From positions 1-64,000 of the forward strand of contig NZ_PVZS01000003.1 of NCBI RefSeq assembly GCF_003004785.1: a stretch of DNA of 64,000 bases, in the 5' to 3' direction. The position numbers were made by a program, and so were the translations under genes. This DNA is from Alsobacter soli (GTDB lineage: Bacteria; Pseudomonadota; Alphaproteobacteria; Rhizobiales; Beijerinckiaceae). The first letter of the stretch is position 1. Every line of letters begins with the position of its first letter. Shown here one piece after another: positions 17,366-25,858 of the stretch. Below the pieces are notes generated by a model. It ran no database searches. It was not told where the DNA came from and saw only the letters and a program-made list of their open reading frames with translations.

Positions 17366-18163
17366 ATGGCGGAGACGGAAGGCAACACCCAGAACGTGAG
17401 GGCGGTCACGCGCGCCCTCGCGGTGCTCAACTCGTTCGCGGGAAAGGGCGTGCAGTCGCTGGCCGAAGTGACCCATGCGACCGGGCTCGACAAGGGCACC
17501 ACGCGCCGCCTGCTGCTGACCCTGATGAACAGCGGCTTCATCGCCCAGGACCCCGTCTCGCAGCACTATCGCCTGGGCAGGGCCGTGCGCGACCTGGTCG
17601 CCAACGTGGCCGACGAGCGCGACCTGCGCAGCATCGCGCAGCCTGTCCTGACCGATCTCGCGGGCGAACTGCACGGCACCGCCTTCCTGTCCGTCTATGA
17701 CGGCGGCGACGTGGTCTGCCTCGACCGCATCCACGACATGAAGGGCATCGAGGTCCACTGGTGGGCCGTGGGCGGCGCCCTCCCCTACAACTGCGGCGGG
17801 GCGCCCAAGCTGCTGCTCGCCTTCCAGCCCGAGGAGGAGATCGAGCGCGTCCTGCTGCGCCCCACCACGGAGCTCACGCCCAAGAGCATTACGAACGTCG
17901 ACGAGCTCCGCCAGTCGCTCGCCAGGATCCGGGAGCGGGGCTGGGAGCTCGCCGTGGACGACGTGGCCCTGGGCCTCTCGGCGCTCGCCGTGCCGGTGCG
18001 CGGCCCGCAGGGCGACGTGGTGTGCGCGATCAGCATCGCCGGCCTGACGCCCCAGATGGTCTCGCGCAACCGGCCCGTCCACCTCGCCCGGATCCAGCGC
18101 GCCGCGGCCGCCATCGAGCGACGGCTCGGAACCCCGGTTCGGCGGGAGCGTGTCGCCCCATGA
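17366..18163 (+). CDS. IclR-family transcriptional regulator
   Basis: 265 residues from ATG 17366. N-terminal winged helix-turn-helix (VRAVTRALAVLNSF through TGLDKGTTRRLLLTLMNSGF) and a C-terminal IclR effector-binding domain with DRIHDMKGIEVHWWAVGG, PYNCGGAPKLLLAF and GLSALAVPVRGPQGDV. IclR proteins bind small organic acids and control catabolic genes. The ATG has GGAAAGG just upstream; two earlier in-frame ATGs (17333, 17351) would overlap or abut the operator candidate. It sits between a FAD oxidase and a solute importer, both preceded by copies of the same inverted repeat, and probably controls them. Confidence 0.9.
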   Translation: MAETEGNTQNVRAVTRALAVLNSFAGKGVQSLAEVTHATGLDKGTTRRLLLTLMNSGFIAQDPVSQHYRLGRAVRDLVANVADERDLRSIAQPVLTDLAGELHGTAFLSVYDGGDVVCLDRIHDMKGIEVHWWAVGGALPYNCGGAPKLLLAFQPEEEIERVLLRPTTELTPKSITNVDELRQSLARIRERGWELAVDDVALGLSALAVPVRGPQGDVVCAISIAGLTPQMVSRNRPVHLARIQRAAAAIERRLGTPVRRERVAP

Positions 18164-18167
18164 AACG
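18149..18167. promoter_or_regulatory. Predicted IclR-family operator, site 2
   Basis: CGTGTCG-CCCCA-TGAAACG matches the site at 28134-28152 at 15 of 19 positions, with the same arm spacing. It overlaps the stop codon of the IclR gene and lies about 150 bases upstream of the importer operon. A GGGGC-TGCGC-GCCCC hairpin follows at 18187-18201, possibly ending the regulator transcript. Confidence 0.45.
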
Positions 18168-18316
18168 TGGTTTGCAGATTGACAGTGGGGCTGCGCGCCC
18201 CGTACCGTGAGGGATGGCCCATGAGGCCGCCCAGACGCGCCCGCGGCTCCGCCCAGGAGCCGACCTGCGCACGACGTTGATCCACGAATGATCACGCGAA
18301 GAACGGGGGAGGAACG

Positions 18317-19483
18317 ATGAACAGGATATCCAAGGCCGCGCGCGCCGTGCGTGGCGTCGTCGCCGGCGCAGCGGCCCTGGCCGCCGGCTTCGCGGGGCCC
18401 GCCCTGGCGGCGCCCGCCGCAGGCGAATACGGCGTCGGCTTCATCACGGAGAACACCGGCCCGCTGGCCGCCGCCGGCGTGTCGTATCACCGTGGGGCCC
18501 AACTCGCGGTCGACGAGATCAACGGCAGCGGCTGGATCGGCCAGGGCGTAAAGCTCAAGCTCGGCGAAAAGGAGAGCGGCTCCGACGCCGCCCGCGCCGT
18601 GCAGGCTCTCACGCAGTTCTCGGCCGACCGCAACGTCATCGCCGTGACGTGCTGCATCCTCTCGCCGGTCGCCGCCGCGCTGAAGCCTGTCACCACCAAC
18701 GCCAAGCTGCCCCTGGTGATCTACGGGGCGACGCTGCCCGGCCTGCCGCAGCCTCCCTACGTCACCTCCATCGTCGGCCTCCCGGGCCCGCAGGAGGTGA
18801 AGATGTCCAAGATGCTGGCCGAGACGCTCAAGCCGAAGACGGTCACCTACTTCGTCAACGCCGACAACGAAGGCTTCCAGAACCGCTTCAAGGCGGCCCA
18901 GAAGGTGATGGAAGAGGCCGGGGCCAAGACCGCCGGCGTGGTCAGCATTCTGTCCGCCGACACCGACTTCACCGCGCCCGCCACCCAGGCGATCGCCACC
19001 AATCCCGACCTGATCATGGTCTGGACCACGCAGACCCCCGCGGCCGGGATCATCGCCGCCCTGCGCGCCCGCGGCTACGCGGGCAAGATCTCGGCGTCCG
19101 ACGTCATCTCCCCTGCCCCCGTCTTCAAGAAGATCGGCCCGGCGCTCGCCGGCGTTCCGTTCCCCATCCTGTTTGCGGCCGAGATCTCCAGCACCCCGGA
19201 GGCGAAGAGCTTCATCGAGGGGTACACCAAGAAGTTCGGGGAAGCGCCGGACACCTATTCGGCACAGGGCTATACGGCGCTCTACTACATCGCCCAGGGC
19301 CTCAAGAACACCAACGGCAAGCCCACCCGCGAGGACCTCGCCGCAGCCATCGGCCAGATCAAGTCCAACGACCACAACGTCTACGGCGGCGTGCCCATGG
19401 TGAACGGGCAGGCGGAGGTCGAGAACTCCCTGGTCGCGAACTGGACGGCCGACGGCAAGGTCGTGCGCTGGGAGAACAAGTGA
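18317..19483 (+). CDS. ABC importer substrate-binding protein, branched-chain amino acid type
   Basis: 388-residue periplasmic binding protein of the Leu/Ile/Val (LivJ, peripla_BP_6) family. A signal peptide (VVAGAAALAAGFAGPALA) is followed by GFITENTGPLAAAGVSYHRG and the two-lobed fold with FSADRNVIAVTCCILSPVAA and ASDVISPAPVFKKIG. In related systems such proteins bind amino acids, amides, short-chain acids or aromatic acids; here the neighbouring catabolic genes suggest an organic acid. The ATG is preceded by GGGGGAGGAACG. First gene of a five-gene operon in which every junction is coupled or nearly so. Confidence 0.9.
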   Translation: MNRISKAARAVRGVVAGAAALAAGFAGPALAAPAAGEYGVGFITENTGPLAAAGVSYHRGAQLAVDEINGSGWIGQGVKLKLGEKESGSDAARAVQALTQFSADRNVIAVTCCILSPVAAALKPVTTNAKLPLVIYGATLPGLPQPPYVTSIVGLPGPQEVKMSKMLAETLKPKTVTYFVNADNEGFQNRFKAAQKVMEEAGAKTAGVVSILSADTDFTAPATQAIATNPDLIMVWTTQTPAAGIIAALRARGYAGKISASDVISPAPVFKKIGPALAGVPFPILFAAEISSTPEAKSFIEGYTKKFGEAPDTYSAQGYTALYYIAQGLKNTNGKPTREDLAAAIGQIKSNDHNVYGGVPMVNGQAEVENSLVANWTADGKVVRWENK

Positions 19484-20370
19484 TGCAGCTGTTCGTCGAG
19501 CAGCTGATCAACGGCTGGGCGTTGGGCTCGCTCTACGCCCTGTTCGGGATCGGCTTCGGCCTGGTCTTCTCGACGCTCGGCATCCTCAACGCCGCCCACG
19601 GCACGTACGCCAGCTGGGCCGCGATCGCCGGCTACTACGCCGTCGATCGTTTCGGCGTCCCCTTCCCCGTCGCGGTCGCGGCGGGGGTGGTGGGAGGCGG
19701 CCTTCTGGCCGTCGTTGTGGACCAGATCGGCTTCCAGCCGCTCCGGGCCAAGAAGACCGGCATGCTCGGCGCGCTGATCACCAGCATCGCGTTCTGGATC
19801 ATCCTCGACAGCCTGGCCGGCTTCGCCACCGGCCAGCAAAGCCTCGCCTTTCCTGCGACCAGCTACCCCAACCAGATGGTCGTGCTTGGACCGCTGCGGG
19901 TCCCGCAGATGCAGATCATCACCATCCTGGCCCTGCTGGTCTGCACGGTCGGCATCTACCTGCTGATCCAGAAAACCCGGATCGGCGCTGCCATGCGGGC
20001 CGTCGGCTGGAACGAGGTCGCGGCGGCCCTCGGCGGCGTCAACGCCCGCATGGTGATCCTGCTCACCGCATTCCTGGCCGGCGCCACCTCGGGCCTCGCC
20101 GGCGTGCTCGGCGGCATCTCGACCTCGAACGTCTCGTTCACGCTGGGCGAAGGCCTGATGCTGAAGGGCTTCGCCGCCGTCGTCGTCGGCGGCTATGACG
20201 ACGTGCGCGGCACCGCCATCGCCGGAATCTGCCTCGGCGTCATCGAGGTCTTCGTCGCCCAGTACATCTCCACCAGCTTCCGTGACGGCTTCACCTACCT
20301 GCTGCTGCTCGCCTTCCTGATCGCCCGCCCGCGCGGCCTTTTCGGCAGCGCCAACTTCGTGCGGGCCTGA
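19483..20370 (+). CDS. ABC importer permease, LivH type
   Basis: 295-residue inner-membrane permease of the branched-chain amino acid transporter family. It begins MQLFVEQLINGWALGSLYAL, the typical LivH N-terminus, with about eight transmembrane helices and a conserved cytoplasmic loop (AAMRAVGWNEVAAALGGVNA) that contacts the ATPases. Its ATG overlaps the TGA of the binding-protein gene (TGATG). It pairs with the following LivM-type protein to form the channel. Confidence 0.92.
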   Translation: MQLFVEQLINGWALGSLYALFGIGFGLVFSTLGILNAAHGTYASWAAIAGYYAVDRFGVPFPVAVAAGVVGGGLLAVVVDQIGFQPLRAKKTGMLGALITSIAFWIILDSLAGFATGQQSLAFPATSYPNQMVVLGPLRVPQMQIITILALLVCTVGIYLLIQKTRIGAAMRAVGWNEVAAALGGVNARMVILLTAFLAGATSGLAGVLGGISTSNVSFTLGEGLMLKGFAAVVVGGYDDVRGTAIAGICLGVIEVFVAQYISTSFRDGFTYLLLLAFLIARPRGLFGSANFVRA

Positions 20371-20371
20371 C

Positions 20372-21277
20372 ATGGAGACGCTGCTCGACCTCTGGGCCGG
20401 CTACGGCAGCACGGTGACCTTCGCCAGCGTGAACGCCTTCTTCGCCCTGTCCACCTACGCGGTGCTTTCGACCGGGGTCCTGAGCTTCACGACTGTCGTT
20501 TTCGCCGCGGTCGGCGGCTTCCTATCCGCCCAAATGGCGGGCAAGTTCGGCGTGCCGCTGTGGGCCGCATTCCCCATGGCCGCCCTCGGCGGGGGCTTCG
20601 CGGCCGCGGTGGTGGCGGGCGCCTTCCTGCGGCTTGAGAGCCACTGGATGGCGCTGGCGAGCCTGGCGCTCGTGCTGATCACCCGCGTGACGGCCCTCAA
20701 CACGCCCCTGCTCACGGGCGGCGTGAACGGTCTTATCGTACCGTTGCGGGTGGAGCCTCTTGAACTCGCCCTCCTGCTGGCGCTCTGCGCTCTGGTGTTC
20801 TGGCGCCTTCACCGGTCCTGGTACGGCCTCGCCGCAAGGGCGGTGCGGGAGGACGCCGCGGTGGCGTCCACGATGGGCATCAGCCCCTATCGCGTGCAGT
20901 TCGCGGCCTTCCTGATCAGCGGTGTCGTCGGCGGCCTCGGTGGCGCGGCCCTGGCCTTCACGCTCCAGTTCATTTCGCCCGAGACTTACTTCATCGGCAT
21001 CGCCTTCACGATGATCGCCTCCACGGTGCTGGGCGGCTCCTTCCATTGGCTCGGCCCCATCGTCGGGGCCGCGGTTTTCACCGCCCTGCCCACGGCCATG
21101 CAGGCCATCGTTCCCCAGATCGAGGACGTGGCGAAGGGGGTCGTGCTGCTCCTGATCATGATCTTCCTGCCGCGCGGCCTCATCGACCCGCGCGCCTGGG
21201 GCCTCAGGCGCGCCGCCAGGCTCCGCGAGGAGAACGAGCGCCGGCAGCAAGCCGCGGAGCGCGACGCCCATGCATGA
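20372..21277 (+). CDS. ABC importer permease, LivM type
   Basis: 301-residue permease with eight to ten hydrophobic segments; the coupling loop is ARAVREDAAVASTMGISPYR, diagnostic for LivM-type proteins, and the C-terminal helix ends VVLLLIMIFLPRGLIDPRA. It begins one base after the LivH stop and its end overlaps the next gene by 8 bases. It has no fused ATPase domain, unlike some family members. Confidence 0.92.
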   Translation: METLLDLWAGYGSTVTFASVNAFFALSTYAVLSTGVLSFTTVVFAAVGGFLSAQMAGKFGVPLWAAFPMAALGGGFAAAVVAGAFLRLESHWMALASLALVLITRVTALNTPLLTGGVNGLIVPLRVEPLELALLLALCALVFWRLHRSWYGLAARAVREDAAVASTMGISPYRVQFAAFLISGVVGGLGGAALAFTLQFISPETYFIGIAFTMIASTVLGGSFHWLGPIVGAAVFTALPTAMQAIVPQIEDVAKGVVLLLIMIFLPRGLIDPRAWGLRRAARLREENERRQQAAERDAHA

Positions 21278-22070
21278 CGGCGCGTCCATCCTGGTGCTCG
21301 ATGACCTCGTGAAGCGCTTCGGCGGGGTGGCCGCCGTGGGCGGACTCACGGCCCATGTCCGCCGGGGCAGCGTCCACGGCCTGATTGGCCCGAACGGCGC
21401 CGGCAAGACGACGGTGATCAACCTCATCACGGGACTGTTCCACCCCACCTCCGGGAGCATCCGGTTCGAGGGCGCGGCGCTCGAGGCCATGGCCCCGCAG
21501 GACATCGCCGCCCGGGGCGTCACCCGCACCTACCAGAACGTGCGCCTGTTCAGCGGCATGACGGCGCTGGAGCAGGTCATGACCGGCTGCTGGCTGCGCC
21601 GCGGCGTGTCGCTCTGGGCCTCGTTTCTCGGCCTGCCGGCGGCCTCCGCCGCCTGGCGCGCCAGCCGCGACCATGCCATGCACCTGCTGGAGCGGGTGGG
21701 AATGGCGCACCGGGCGGACGAACTGGCCGAAACCCTCAGCTATGGCGAGCAGAGGCGCATCGAGATCGCGCGGGCGCTCGGCTCCGACCCCAAGCTGCTC
21801 CTCCTCGACGAACCGACCGCCGGCATGAACGCCGCCGAGGCGGACGCCGTCGGTCGCCTCGTGCATGAGCTTCGGGACGCGGGGCTCACCATCCTGATGG
21901 TCGAGCACAACATGAGCCTCGTCACGGCCTTCTGCGACAGCTGCACCGTGATGAACTTCGGCCGCCTCCTGGCGGAGGGAGATCCCCGCGCCTGCATCGC
22001 CGATCCCGCCGTGCAGGAAGCCTACTTCGGACGAAAGCACGATGCTGACCGTATCCAAGCTCTCCGCTAG
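21270..22070 (+). CDS. ABC importer ATP-binding protein, LivG type
   Basis: 266-residue ATPase. Walker [10 protein letters not shown], LivG-specific segment GVTRTYQNVRLFSGMTALEQ, signature LSYGEQRRIEIARAL, Walker B LLLLDEPTAGMN and the H-loop in LMVEHNMSL. It provides one of the two ATPase subunits of the importer. The start overlaps the preceding permease and the end overlaps the LivF-type gene by 29 bases. Confidence 0.93.
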   Translation: MHDGASILVLDDLVKRFGGVAAVGGLTAHVRRGSVHGLIGPNGAGKTTVINLITGLFHPTSGSIRFEGAALEAMAPQDIAARGVTRTYQNVRLFSGMTALEQVMTGCWLRRGVSLWASFLGLPAASAAWRASRDHAMHLLERVGMAHRADELAETLSYGEQRRIEIARALGSDPKLLLLDEPTAGMNAAEADAVGRLVHELRDAGLTILMVEHNMSLVTAFCDSCTVMNFGRLLAEGDPRACIADPAVQEAYFGRKHDADRIQALR

Positions 22071-22737
22071 CTACGGCGCGATCCAGGCCGTGCGCGGCGT
22101 CGACCTGGAGGTCAAGGCCCGCTCGCTCTGCGTTCTGCTCGGTTCGAACGGCGCGGGGAAGTCCACCACACTGCGCAGCATCGCCGGCCTGCACCGCCCC
22201 GTTTCAGGATCGGTCAACCTCGCCGGCCAGGAGATCTCGCGCCTGTCGCTGCACAGGGTGGTGCGCTCGGGGCTCGCTTTTGTGCCGGAAGGGCGCATGG
22301 TGGTCGCTCCCCTCACGGTCGAGGAGAACCTCGCCCTGAGCGGCTTCGCAGGGCGCAACGCCGACCCCCGCCTCGTTGACAAGATCTATGCGCTGTTCCC
22401 CCGGCTGGCCGAGCGCCGCAAGCAGAAGGCCGGGCTCATGAGCGGCGGCGAGCAGCAGATGCTCGCCATCGGCCGCGCGCTGATGACGAAGCCCCAGATG
22501 CTGGTGCTGGACGAGCCCTCCATGGGGCTCGCGCCAGCCATCGTCGACCTCGTGTTCCAGGCCATCGTGGCCCTGCACAAGGAGGGGCAGTCCATCCTCC
22601 TCGTGGAGCAGAACGCCGCCATCGCGCTGTCGGTGTGCGACTACGGCTATGTGATGCGCCGGGGCCAGATCGTGGTCCAGGGAACGCCGGAGGAGCTCCG
22701 GCAGAACCCGGAAGTGCTCGAGGCCTATCTCTCCTGA
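22042..22737 (+). CDS. ABC importer ATP-binding protein, LivF type
   Basis: 231-residue second ATPase. Walker A GSNGAGKST, signature MSGGEQQMLAIGRALM, Walker B LVLDEPSMGLAP and H-loop VEQNAAIAL are all as in LivF. It forms a heterodimer with the LivG-type subunit under the two permeases. It is the last gene of the operon and converges with the alpha/beta hydrolase gene 48 bases downstream. Confidence 0.93.
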   Translation: MLTVSKLSASYGAIQAVRGVDLEVKARSLCVLLGSNGAGKSTTLRSIAGLHRPVSGSVNLAGQEISRLSLHRVVRSGLAFVPEGRMVVAPLTVEENLALSGFAGRNADPRLVDKIYALFPRLAERRKQKAGLMSGGEQQMLAIGRALMTKPQMLVLDEPSMGLAPAIVDLVFQAIVALHKEGQSILLVEQNAAIALSVCDYGYVMRRGQIVVQGTPEELRQNPEVLEAYLS

Positions 22738-22756
22738 TGCCGCGTACAGCTGTGCT

Positions 22757-22777
22757 GGCGCCGGCTGCTGCGGCGCC
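22757..22777. terminator. Hairpin between converging operons
   Basis: GGCGCC, a 9-base loop, then GGCGCC form a GC-rich stem between the ends of the importer operon (plus strand) and the catabolic operon (minus strand). It could end transcription from both sides, although no T-run is present. Confidence 0.4.
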
Positions 22778-22785
22778 GTCGGCGA

Positions 22786-24369
22786 TCAAGTCTCGGGAGA
22801 GAGAAAGGCGTCGTAGATCGCCATGGCGCGCGCCGCCGCTTCCGGCTCCGGATCGGGCCACCACACGGTGGTCGGCGTCATCCGCACCTGCACGGAGGGC
22901 ACGGCGAGCGCTTCCGCCTCCTTCAGCCCGTCCACGAGCATGTCGTTCGGGCCGGCGCACACCAGCGCGGGGCGCCGCAGGAGCGGCATGCGGGCGCGGG
23001 TGTCGTAGGCGAAGGCGGACCGGTAAGCCCGATCGTAAGTGGGGCCGCTCTCCAGGATCCCGACCGTGTAGAGGTTCAGCTGCTCGGCCGACGGCAAGCC
23101 GAGCTGGCGCGCAGCGGCGCGCTCCACCCGGTACCACGGCCAATACAGGAACATGTCGCGCCTCCAGTTCCAGGCGAACTGGAGGTGGAGGCCCCACGGG
23201 TCGGGGCGTAGCGGCGGGAAGTAGTGGGCCAGCAGATCCTGCTGGAAGTCCGGAGATATGAACACGGGGCCTTCGAGCACCGCCCGGCCGACCAGGTCGG
23301 GCCGGCGCACGGCCAGCTCCAGCCCGACGAGGGCGCCCGTGTGGGAGCCCCATACGTCCACCTCCGGGAAACCCAGCGACTCGATCAGCGCGGCCATGTC
23401 GTCGGCGAGGTCGCCGATGGTGACGGCGCGATCCGGCTTCTCGGACAGGCCGTTGCCCAGGTAGTCGACCGCGAAGGCCTGCCGGCCGCGCGCCAGCCCG
23501 GTGACCACGGGAGCGAACTGGGCCGAGGAGCCGCCCCCCGTGGGAATGACCAGCAGCGGACGGCCCTCGCCGCCGGCGCGACGCAGGTGCATGCGTCCGC
23601 GGGACGTCTGGACGTACTGGTTCCAGAGTCCCGCCGGGAGGGGCTTGGTGGACGGCAGCCCGGGCGCGCGGGCCGGCTGCGGCAAGGCTTGGAGAAGGGC
23701 TGCGGCCTCCGGCAGATCCTTGGCCCCAGTTGCGCCGAAGGCGTCGGCCGCCGCCCCCAGCTGCAGCGAGTCGATGCAGGCGGACCAGAGCCTCTCGTAG
23801 GCGGCGGGGTCGGCCGCGGCGGCGACGACCGTGGAGTCGAGCTCCGTGGGCGACGGCAACGGCTCGCCGAGGCGGGCCGGCTGCGTTGGGTCATCGGGCT
23901 CGAAAAAATGCGCGTCGCGCAGGTGGGCCCAGAGGGCCGTGAGGTGCGTCCCGTCCTGGCGAGGCGCAAGCGACGGCAGGCGCCAGCCACGGCGCGCCCA
24001 CGACTGCGCCGCGCCTGCGCCGAGCGTCACCGCCGGTCGCCGCCGCATGCGGGCCGCGACGGCGATCGACAGGTCGCACGCGACCAAGGGTGCGTCGTGC
24101 GCCACGCAGAAGTCCAGGGCGGCGTCCAGGCGGCGGGCGGCTTCGGCCAGATCGCCCGTGGCCAGCCCGGCGGATCCGCCGACGCCCGGCAGTTCCAGCA
24201 CGGTGACGCGACGGCCCGGCCAGGCTTCAGCCAGACGCGCGGCGGTCGCCTCCGCGCCGAGCGCCAAGCCGTGCAGGACGGCGACATCCGGCCCTTCGCC
24301 GCAACGCCAGAGGCGCAGTTGGCCGGCGGGCAGCGTCAGGTAATGGGGGCAGGGCTGCGGGCCGGCCAT
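22786..24369 (-). CDS. Two-lobed alpha/beta hydrolase-fold protein lacking a canonical catalytic serine
   Basis: 527 residues made of two alpha/beta-hydrolase-like halves. The first half (about 1-230) has no nucleophile elbow; the matching place reads ACDLSIAVAARM. The second half (about 255-527) is a clear hydrolase fold (LLVIPTGGGSSAQFAPVV, AFAVDYLGNGLSEKP), but its elbow reads VWGSHTGALVGLELA, putting histidine where the nucleophilic serine of GXSXG should be. No histidine follows the usual acid (PNDMLVDG). It may be a lyase- or thiolase-like relative, a divergent hydrolase or a scaffold. It is the last gene of the minus-strand catabolic operon, 9 bases after the lyase gene. Confidence 0.75.
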   Translation of the reverse strand: MAGPQPCPHYLTLPAGQLRLWRCGEGPDVAVLHGLALGAEATAARLAEAWPGRRVTVLELPGVGGSAGLATGDLAEAARRLDAALDFCVAHDAPLVACDLSIAVAARMRRRPAVTLGAGAAQSWARRGWRLPSLAPRQDGTHLTALWAHLRDAHFFEPDDPTQPARLGEPLPSPTELDSTVVAAAADPAAYERLWSACIDSLQLGAAADAFGATGAKDLPEAAALLQALPQPARAPGLPSTKPLPAGLWNQYVQTSRGRMHLRRAGGEGRPLLVIPTGGGSSAQFAPVVTGLARGRQAFAVDYLGNGLSEKPDRAVTIGDLADDMAALIESLGFPEVDVWGSHTGALVGLELAVRRPDLVGRAVLEGPVFISPDFQQDLLAHYFPPLRPDPWGLHLQFAWNWRRDMFLYWPWYRVERAAARQLGLPSAEQLNLYTVGILESGPTYDRAYRSAFAYDTRARMPLLRRPALVCAGPNDMLVDGLKEAEALAVPSVQVRMTPTTVWWPDPEPEAAARAMAIYDAFLSPET

Positions 24370-24378
24370 GGACGGGGT

Positions 24379-25272
24379 TCACTCCGCGGCGAAGGCCTTC
24401 GGCGGCGGCGAGGTCAGATACTTGAGCTGCAGCTCCTCGATCTGCTTGAAGCCGATCATCTCGACGAAGGGGTCATGCGCCATCACGGGCCGCGGCAGGT
24501 TCTTGCTGGTCTTCTCGCGGGCGAGCACGGCCAGGTTCTCCTGCATGGCCTGGGCGACCGTCATCAGCGGCACGAGCGGGAACGTGGCCAGGCCGGCGAC
24601 GCTTTCGATCTCGGCGGGCGACAGGTTCTTCTCGAGCCAGCCGAGGACCTGGAGCGACAGCGGCGCGCCGCAGGCCTCGCGCAACGCGCGCAGCCCCTCG
24701 ATCGTCTTGAAGGTGCGGCTGATCGGCTGGATCACGTCGGCGCCGGCGGCCACATAGGCCTTGGCGCGCTCGATCGCCTCCGCCTCCGTGGCGACGTCGG
24801 TGCGCGCGACGATCAGCATGTCGGGATTGCGGCGGGCCTCGACGGCGGCCTTGAGCTTGCCGACCGCTTCTTCCAGCGGGATGGTCTCGACGCCTCCGAC
24901 GCAGATGGGGCAGCGCTTGGGGGCGACCTGGTCCTCCATGATCACGGCCGCCGCGCCGGTCGCCTCGAATTCGCGGATCGTGCGCATCACGTTGATGGCG
25001 TTGCCGTAGGCGGTGTCGATGTCGGCGATGACCGGAATGTCGACGACGTTGCAGACGTTGCGCACGACGCCGAGGTTCTCGGTCATGGTGTAGAGCTCGG
25101 CGTCCGGCATGCCGAGGAGCGAGGCGGAGACGCCGAAGCCGCTGGTGAGCAGGGCGTCGAAGCCGGCGGCCTGGATCATGCGGGCGGACAGCGCGTCATA
25201 GGCGCCGGCGGCCCAGTAGGTCTTCTGGGCGCGCACGCGTGCGGCGAAATCCTTGTGGCCGGTGAAAGGCAT
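24379..25272 (-). CDS. Isocitrate lyase/PEP mutase-family lyase
   Basis: 297 residues. The ICL/PEPM TIM barrel is clear: YWAAGAYDALSARMIQAAGF, DIDTAYGNAINV (metal aspartates), MEDQVAPKRCPICVGG (the KRC-type catalytic loop of 2-methylisocitrate and dimethylmalate lyases), IVARTDV and GADVIQP. Family members cleave 2-hydroxy-dicarboxylates to pyruvate, glyoxylate or oxalate plus an acid. Directly upstream lie both subunits of an aconitase-type hydratase, the arrangement of dimethylmaleate hydratase and 2,3-dimethylmalate lyase in Eubacterium barkeri. A related alkylmalate cleavage to pyruvate is therefore a reasonable but untested guess. The ATG has GAGGAGACG upstream. Confidence 0.85.
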   Translation of the reverse strand: MPFTGHKDFAARVRAQKTYWAAGAYDALSARMIQAAGFDALLTSGFGVSASLLGMPDAELYTMTENLGVVRNVCNVVDIPVIADIDTAYGNAINVMRTIREFEATGAAAVIMEDQVAPKRCPICVGGVETIPLEEAVGKLKAAVEARRNPDMLIVARTDVATEAEAIERAKAYVAAGADVIQPISRTFKTIEGLRALREACGAPLSLQVLGWLEKNLSPAEIESVAGLATFPLVPLMTVAQAMQENLAVLAREKTSKNLPRPVMAHDPFVEMIGFKQIEELQLKYLTSPPPKAFAAE

Positions 25273-25284
25273 TGGGGCGTCTCC

Positions 25285-25845
25285 TCAGGCGTTGCGCGAT
25301 TCTGCGGGGGCCGACCCCGCCGGGGCGGCCGGCTGCGCCCCGGCTGCGGAGCGCTTCAGGTAGGGAACGAGCCCGCCGGCGTCGAGCATCGAGCGGTCGG
25401 CGAAGGACAGGGGCTCCATGGGCAGGGACCGGCCCCTGGTGAGGTTGCGCACCTCGTTGGCGTCGAAGTCGACCTCGATGTCGTCCCAGCGCTCCACGAG
25501 GCCGAGGATCCCGGGGCAGCTCGCCTGCGGGAAGCCCATGCTGATCTCGCCGCGCCAGTAGCCGGGGGAAAAGGACTCCGCCACCACGCCGGCGACGCCG
25601 AGATGGCGCATGGCCCGCATGGGCGGGTAATGCGGGTGGCCGTAGCCGAAATTGTGCGCCCCGACGAGGATGTCGCCCTTGCGCACCTTGGCGTGGAACT
25701 CCGGGTCGTAAGAGAGCATGGCCACCTTGGCCAGCTCCTCCACGTCCGTGATCTTGATGTTCTTGACGCCGACGATCTGGTCGACGTCGAAGTTCTCCTC
25801 GTCGAAGATGAAGGCGACGCGCCCGCGCAGCGTTGTCAGGGCCAT
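25285..25845 (-). CDS. Aconitase-family hydratase, small (swivel) subunit
   Basis: 186 residues, LeuD-like. It contains NFDVDQIVGVKNIKITD, the substrate-binding loop VGAHNFGYGHPHYPP and the segment GVAGVVAESFSPGYWRGEISMGFP, corresponding to the swivelling domain of isopropylmalate isomerase and homoaconitase small subunits. The C-terminal 20 residues are a low-complexity alanine/proline tail. ATG 25845 (MALTTLRG) was chosen over a longer frame that overlaps the large-subunit gene. It is 13 bases from the large-subunit stop and 12 from the lyase start. Confidence 0.87.
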   Translation of the reverse strand: MALTTLRGRVAFIFDEENFDVDQIVGVKNIKITDVEELAKVAMLSYDPEFHAKVRKGDILVGAHNFGYGHPHYPPMRAMRHLGVAGVVAESFSPGYWRGEISMGFPQASCPGILGLVERWDDIEVDFDANEVRNLTRGRSLPMEPLSFADRSMLDAGGLVPYLKRSAAGAQPAAPAGSAPAESRNA

Positions 25846-25858
25846 GGCTCCCCTCCTC

